In this document: piece by piece, positions 61,229 to 64,000 of the stretch
How positions within the stretch are numbered: the first letter of the stretch is position 1
How the letters are laid out: each line of letters starts with the position of its first letter
Source of the DNA: Flavobacteriaceae bacterium CG2_30_31_66
GTDB lineage: Bacteria > Bacteroidota > Bacteroidia > Flavobacteriales > Flavobacteriaceae
Direction of reading: 5' to 3'
NCBI GenBank assembly: GCA_001873065.1
Contig: MNYM01000035.1
Span: 186,001 to 250,000 of the forward strand
Length of the DNA stretch: 64,000 bases
Notes under the pieces: generated by a model
Database searches by the model: none
Seen by the model: the letters and a program-made list of their open reading frames with translations, nothing else
What the model was told of the DNA's origin: nothing
Position numbers and translations under genes: made by a program

Positions 61229-62788
61229 TTACACTACGGACTTTTCTTCATCAGAAATAAATTCATAATGTAAGTATGTGTAAGCATCTCTAGGTATAAT
61301 TGAAATCCACTTTTTGTGTTTTAAATACCATTTAAAACGAATAGAATTTACTCCTTTAGTTAGATAAGCAGCAATAAAAGGATGAATGTGTAATTGAATC
61401 TTCTTATTGGTTGATTTATCACTTTTTAAATTATAGAGATATTTCTCTAAATCTGCTTCTATTTTGTCTAATAAAACAATGGGAGCTTCTACTTGTTGTC
61501 CATTTCCATTAGGATCAGTTTCGGTAGTTTTGATACTCAACTCAGGTCTTACTCTTTGTCTTGTAATTTGTACCAATCCAAATTTACTTGGTGGTAAAAT
61601 TTTGTGTTTTGTTCTGTCAAATGACATTGCCTCTTTTAAATGCTGATACAGTTTGTTTCTGTTATCTGCATTGTGCATGTCAATAAAATCAACTACAATA
61701 ATGCCTCCCATATCACGCAATTGTAATTGACGTGCTATTTCTGAGGCTGCAATTAAGTTTACTTCTAAGGCCGTTTCTTCTTGAGAACCTGCTTTGTTAG
61801 ATCGGTTTCCGCTATTTACATCAATAACATGCAACGCTTCCGTATGCTCTATCACAAGATAAGCACCTTTGCTCATTGACACTGTTTTGCCAAATGAGGT
61901 TTTAATTTGTCTTTCAATGCCATATTTTTCAAAAATTGGCGTTTGTGCGTTGTATAATGTCACGATTTTTTCTTTTTCAGGATAAATTTCTTGTAAATAC
62001 TCTTTGATTTCATCATAAAGAGTTTCGTCATTTGTTACAATATTTGTAAAAGATTCATTCATGATATCTCTCAGAATTGAGGATGCCCTATTTAGTTCGC
62101 TTAAAATCTTTGTTGGTGTGTTTGTGTTCGCTATTCGTTTACACATTGTTTTCCAACGTTCAAGAGAATTTTGCAAATCTTTGTCTAGTTCTGCTACCTT
62201 TTTTCCTTCAGCAACAGTTCTTAAAATAACACCAAAACCTTTTGGTTTAATGCTTTTTGCCAATCTTTTTAAACGTTCTTTTTCTTCTGGATCTTCTATT
62301 TTTTGAGAAACAGAAACTCGGTTTGAAAAAGGTACTAAAACTAAAAATCTGCCTGCGATAGACAACTCAGAGCTGAGTCTCGGGCCTTTTGTGGAAATGG
62401 GTTCTTTTACAATTTGTACTAATAAATTTTGTCCTGTTTTTATAACATCACTGATACTACCATCTTTATTGATGTCTTCTAAATATTGGAAATTTTTAAA
62501 AGTGAATTCTTTATACTTACCTGTGCTTACTTTCTTAATGAACGAATTTAATGAGTTTACTTGCGGACCCAAATCGTGATAATGTAAAAACCCATCTTTG
62601 GGGTATCCTACATTCACGAAGGCTGCATTTAAACCTGTTAACACTTTTCCTATTTTGGCTAAAAAAATATCGCCTACAGAAAACTTGTTTCCAGTGGTTT
62701 CATTATTCAATTCAATAAGTTTTCCATCTCTTAATAAGGCAAAATCAATATCAGCTGAATTGGAACGAATTATTAATTCTGTTTTCAT
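61229..62788 (-). CDS. rng: Ribonuclease G/E family protein
   Basis: 519 residues, the RNase G length without the long C-terminal scaffold of RNase E. S1-like part near 36-110 (VGDIFLAKIGKVLTGLNAAFVNVG), catalytic metal residues in LHVIDVNSGN and GIIVVDFIDMHNADNR, and GLVQITRQRVRPEL. Matures rRNA and decays mRNA. Third gene of the HU-small basic protein-rng run. Confidence 0.95.
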   Translation of the reverse strand: MKTELIIRSNSADIDFALLRDGKLIELNNETTGNKFSVGDIFLAKIGKVLTGLNAAFVNVGYPKDGFLHYHDLGPQVNSLNSFIKKVSTGKYKEFTFKNFQYLEDINKDGSISDVIKTGQNLLVQIVKEPISTKGPRLSSELSIAGRFLVLVPFSNRVSVSQKIEDPEEKERLKRLAKSIKPKGFGVILRTVAEGKKVAELDKDLQNSLERWKTMCKRIANTNTPTKILSELNRASSILRDIMNESFTNIVTNDETLYDEIKEYLQEIYPEKEKIVTLYNAQTPIFEKYGIERQIKTSFGKTVSMSKGAYLVIEHTEALHVIDVNSGNRSNKAGSQEETALEVNLIAASEIARQLQLRDMGGIIVVDFIDMHNADNRNKLYQHLKEAMSFDRTKHKILPPSKFGLVQITRQRVRPELSIKTTETDPNGNGQQVEAPIVLLDKIEADLEKYLYNLKSDKSTNKKIQLHIHPFIAAYLTKGVNSIRFKWYLKHKKWISIIPRDAYTYLHYEFISDEEKSVV

Positions 62789-62918
62789 ACTGAACCGGAT
62801 TTAACACTACATTTTTCAATGCAGATGGATTAATATTGTCAGGTATTTATAATACCATTTGAGGTTTTTCATAACCTCGATGTCAATGAACTTTTTACTT
62901 TTTGCTAAAATTTAAACG

Positions 62919-62944
62919 AAAAAGTAAGCATTAGCTTACTTTTT
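62919..62944 (-). terminator. Terminator hairpin overlapping the stop of the small basic protein gene
   Basis: 11-bp stem AAAAAGTAAGC / GCTTACTTTTT (62919-62929 with 62934-62944), loop ATTA, T run on the minus strand. The stop codon of the 30-aa gene (62936-62938) lies inside the stem. Confidence 0.7.
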
Positions 62945-63028
62945 CTTTTTATGTCTGTTTGCTCTAGCTCTTTTTTTTCTTTTGTGTGTAGAGATTTTTG
63001 ATCTCTTTCTTTTTTTACCACTTGGCAT
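62936..63028 (-). CDS. Small basic ribosome-associated protein (bS22/mS38-like, AURKAIP1/COX24-type)
   Basis: 30 residues: begins MPSGKKRKRS, then KISTHKRKKRARANRHKKKK. More than half Lys/Arg, with the THKRKKRxRxNRHKK core found in a short Bacteroidetes family annotated as AURKAIP1/COX24 or bS22-like. Likely binds rRNA in the small subunit. ATG at 63028. Lies between HU and rng, its usual place in Flavobacteria. Confidence 0.8.
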   Translation of the reverse strand: MPSGKKRKRSKISTHKRKKRARANRHKKKK

Positions 63029-63079
63029 AATTGCTTGATGTTTTTGTAAACCTATGATTAGGTTTCGATTTGTACTGAA

Positions 63080-63370
63080 TTACTTTACTACTACTTTGTT
63101 TTTTACTCCTTCTGTAAACGTTTTTGATGGTTTAAAAGACGGAATATTGTGGGCTGGAATTTTAATAGTAGTGTTTTTTGAGATATTTCTACCTGTTTTC
63201 TCTGCTCTAGTTTTGATAATAAAACTACCAAAACCTCTTAAATAAACGTTGTCACCTTGTTCCAATGCACCTTTCACTTCAGCCATAAAAGATTCTACTA
63301 CATTTAAAACGTCTGTTTTTTCAATTCCTGATTTGTCTGAAATTTTCGATACGATATCTGCTTTCGTCAT
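63080..63370 (-). CDS. hup: HU-family DNA-binding protein
   Basis: 96 residues. HU fold: TKADIVSKISDKSGIEKTDVLN N-terminal helices, GDNVYLRGFGSFIIKTRAEKTGRNISKNTTIKIPAHNIPSFKP DNA-binding arm. Bends DNA as a nucleoid protein. Preceded by a near-consensus promoter (63410-63438). Confidence 0.96.
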   Translation of the reverse strand: MTKADIVSKISDKSGIEKTDVLNVVESFMAEVKGALEQGDNVYLRGFGSFIIKTRAEKTGRNISKNTTIKIPAHNIPSFKPSKTFTEGVKNKVVVK

Positions 63371-63409
63371 GTCTATGTTTTTATTAATTTAATTTCAAAA
63401 ATGCGGATG

Positions 63410-63438
63410 CAAATATATGATAATTAATCTATTCCAAA
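63410..63438 (-). promoter_or_regulatory. Consensus Bacteroidetes promoter of the HU gene
   Basis: Minus strand TTTG (63435-63438), 17-nt spacer, TATATTTG (63410-63417). Both elements match the Bacteroidetes consensus (-33 TTTG, -7 TAnnTTTG). The predicted start near 63404 lies about 34 nt before the ATG at 63370. Confidence 0.75.
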
Positions 63439-63474
63439 AAAATAAACCCTTAAAATTATCCGAATTTTAAAATG

Positions 63475-63482
63475 TATTTTTG
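63475..63482 (+). promoter_or_regulatory. Predicted -7 promoter box of mutY
   Basis: TATTTTTG matches TAnnTTTG exactly, 17 bp before the ATG at 63500. The -33 position is not TTTG. Confidence 0.4.
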
Positions 63483-63499
63483 CGTTCCAATTTTTTTGA

Positions 63500-64000
63500 A
63501 TGACTTTTACTAACAAACTTGTTTTTTGGTACTTAAAAAACAATCGAGAGTTGCCTTGGCGAAAAACTAAAAACCCATATTTTGTGTGGCTTTCCGAAAT
63601 TATGTTACAACAAACTCGTGTGATTCAAGGAATTAATTATTATTTGAAATTTACTGAAAATTATCCAACAATTTCTCATCTTGCAAATGCATCTGAAAGT
63701 GAAGTTTTGAAAATGTGGCAAGGATTGGGTTATTATTCTCGTGCCAGAAATCTGCATTTTACCGCAAAATTTATTGCGAACGAATTAAAAGGAGATTTTC
63801 CAAAAACATTTAATGAAATTATCAAATTAAAAGGAATTGGAGACTACACTGCATCAGCAATTGCTTCAATTTGTTTTGATGAGCCAACTGCGGTTGTTGA
63901 CGGAAATGTATATCGTGTTTTAGCTCGTTATTTCGGAATTGAAACTGCCATTAATTCATCTGCAGGAATGAAAGAATTTAAAGAATTAGCGCAATCATTA
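63500..64000 (+). CDS. mutY: A/G-specific adenine glycosylase MutY (3' end cut by window edge)
   Basis: 167 codons to the right edge, about the first half of the protein. WYLKNNRELPWRKTKNPYFVWLSEIMLQQT opens as in MutY, with catalytic Glu33 (E. coli E37) in SEIMLQQT, GLGYYSRARNL, helix-hairpin-helix LKGIGDYTASAI and Asp134 (E. coli D138) in VVDGNVYRV. Removes adenine mispaired with 8-oxoguanine. The iron-sulfur part lies outside the window. Confidence 0.95.
   Translation, partial: MTFTNKLVFWYLKNNRELPWRKTKNPYFVWLSEIMLQQTRVIQGINYYLKFTENYPTISHLANASESEVLKMWQGLGYYSRARNLHFTAKFIANELKGDFPKTFNEIIKLKGIGDYTASAIASICFDEPTAVVDGNVYRVLARYFGIETAINSSAGMKEFKELAQSL

Noticed and set aside
1..64000. CRISPR array, tRNA or rRNA genes
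   Set aside because: No spaced identical repeats, no cloverleaf-like stretch and no rRNA core was found in the intergenic parts; the 21-bp array has no spacers.

Overview
The window is a chromosomal segment of a Bacteroidetes bacterium, almost certainly a marine-type member of the Flavobacteriaceae (Polaribacter-like; the genus is a guess). Reasons: low G+C (about one third by eye), SusC/SusD receptors, a one-protein hybrid two-component regulator, surface-lipoprotein signals with acidic residues after the lipid cysteine, -7 boxes of the TAnnTTTG type, the mutY-HU-small basic protein-rng neighbourhood and the ftsX-DUF3098-uppP-truB order. No rRNA, tRNA, CRISPR array, phage, transposase or plasmid gene was seen. 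The gene at the left edge (SusD-like) and at the right edge (mutY) are cut by the window.

1-18047 is a uronic-acid (pectin-like polyuronide) utilisation locus. On the minus strand lie a LacI-type regulator, a hybrid two-component system, a surface lipoprotein, a SusC receptor and a SusD lipoprotein. Divergently on the plus strand lies kduI-kduD-DUF4861-kdgK-yhcH-like-kdgA-exuT: unsaturated uronate goes to 5-keto-4-deoxyuronate, KDG, KDPG, then pyruvate and glyceraldehyde-3-phosphate, with an MFS uronate importer. A perfect 16-bp palindrome with a central CG sits between lacI and kduI and overlaps predicted promoter elements for both directions. No polysaccharide lyase or glycoside hydrolase is present; they probably lie beyond the left edge.

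18086-31368 is mixed: a BNR/YCF48-type secreted protein, an HD hydrolase, an AraC regulator with a 57-aa partner, a 40-aa membrane peptide followed by a secreted protein, enoyl-CoA hydratase, an NtrY-like kinase, a universal stress protein, an AddB-like nuclease, omega-amidase, acyl-ACP desaturase, a PlsC acyltransferase and a four-helix membrane protein.

31469-42241 holds a TonB receptor without SusD partner, pgi, an M23 peptidase lipoprotein, a DUF3108 protein, then aromatic amino acid catabolism (tryptophan 2,3-dioxygenase, 4-hydroxyphenylpyruvate dioxygenase, homogentisate dioxygenase). Around hmgA there is unusual non-coding DNA: a long inverted repeat between hppD and hmgA, a palindrome built from 8-nt AATnnnnn units in the predicted hmgA 5' leader, and a degenerate array of about 14.6 units of 21 bp.

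42301-64000 is mainly housekeeping: glyS, comF-like, an Ig-like lipoprotein, DinB, ArsC-like, a heptosyltransferase with DUF6165, tdk-alr-mscL, truB-uppP-DUF3098-ftsX, methylmalonyl-CoA epimerase, then a second TonB receptor with a DUF5689 lipoprotein and a divergent secreted endonuclease/phosphatase (possibly nucleic-acid or phosphate scavenging), rng, a 30-aa bS22/mS38-like protein, HU and mutY.
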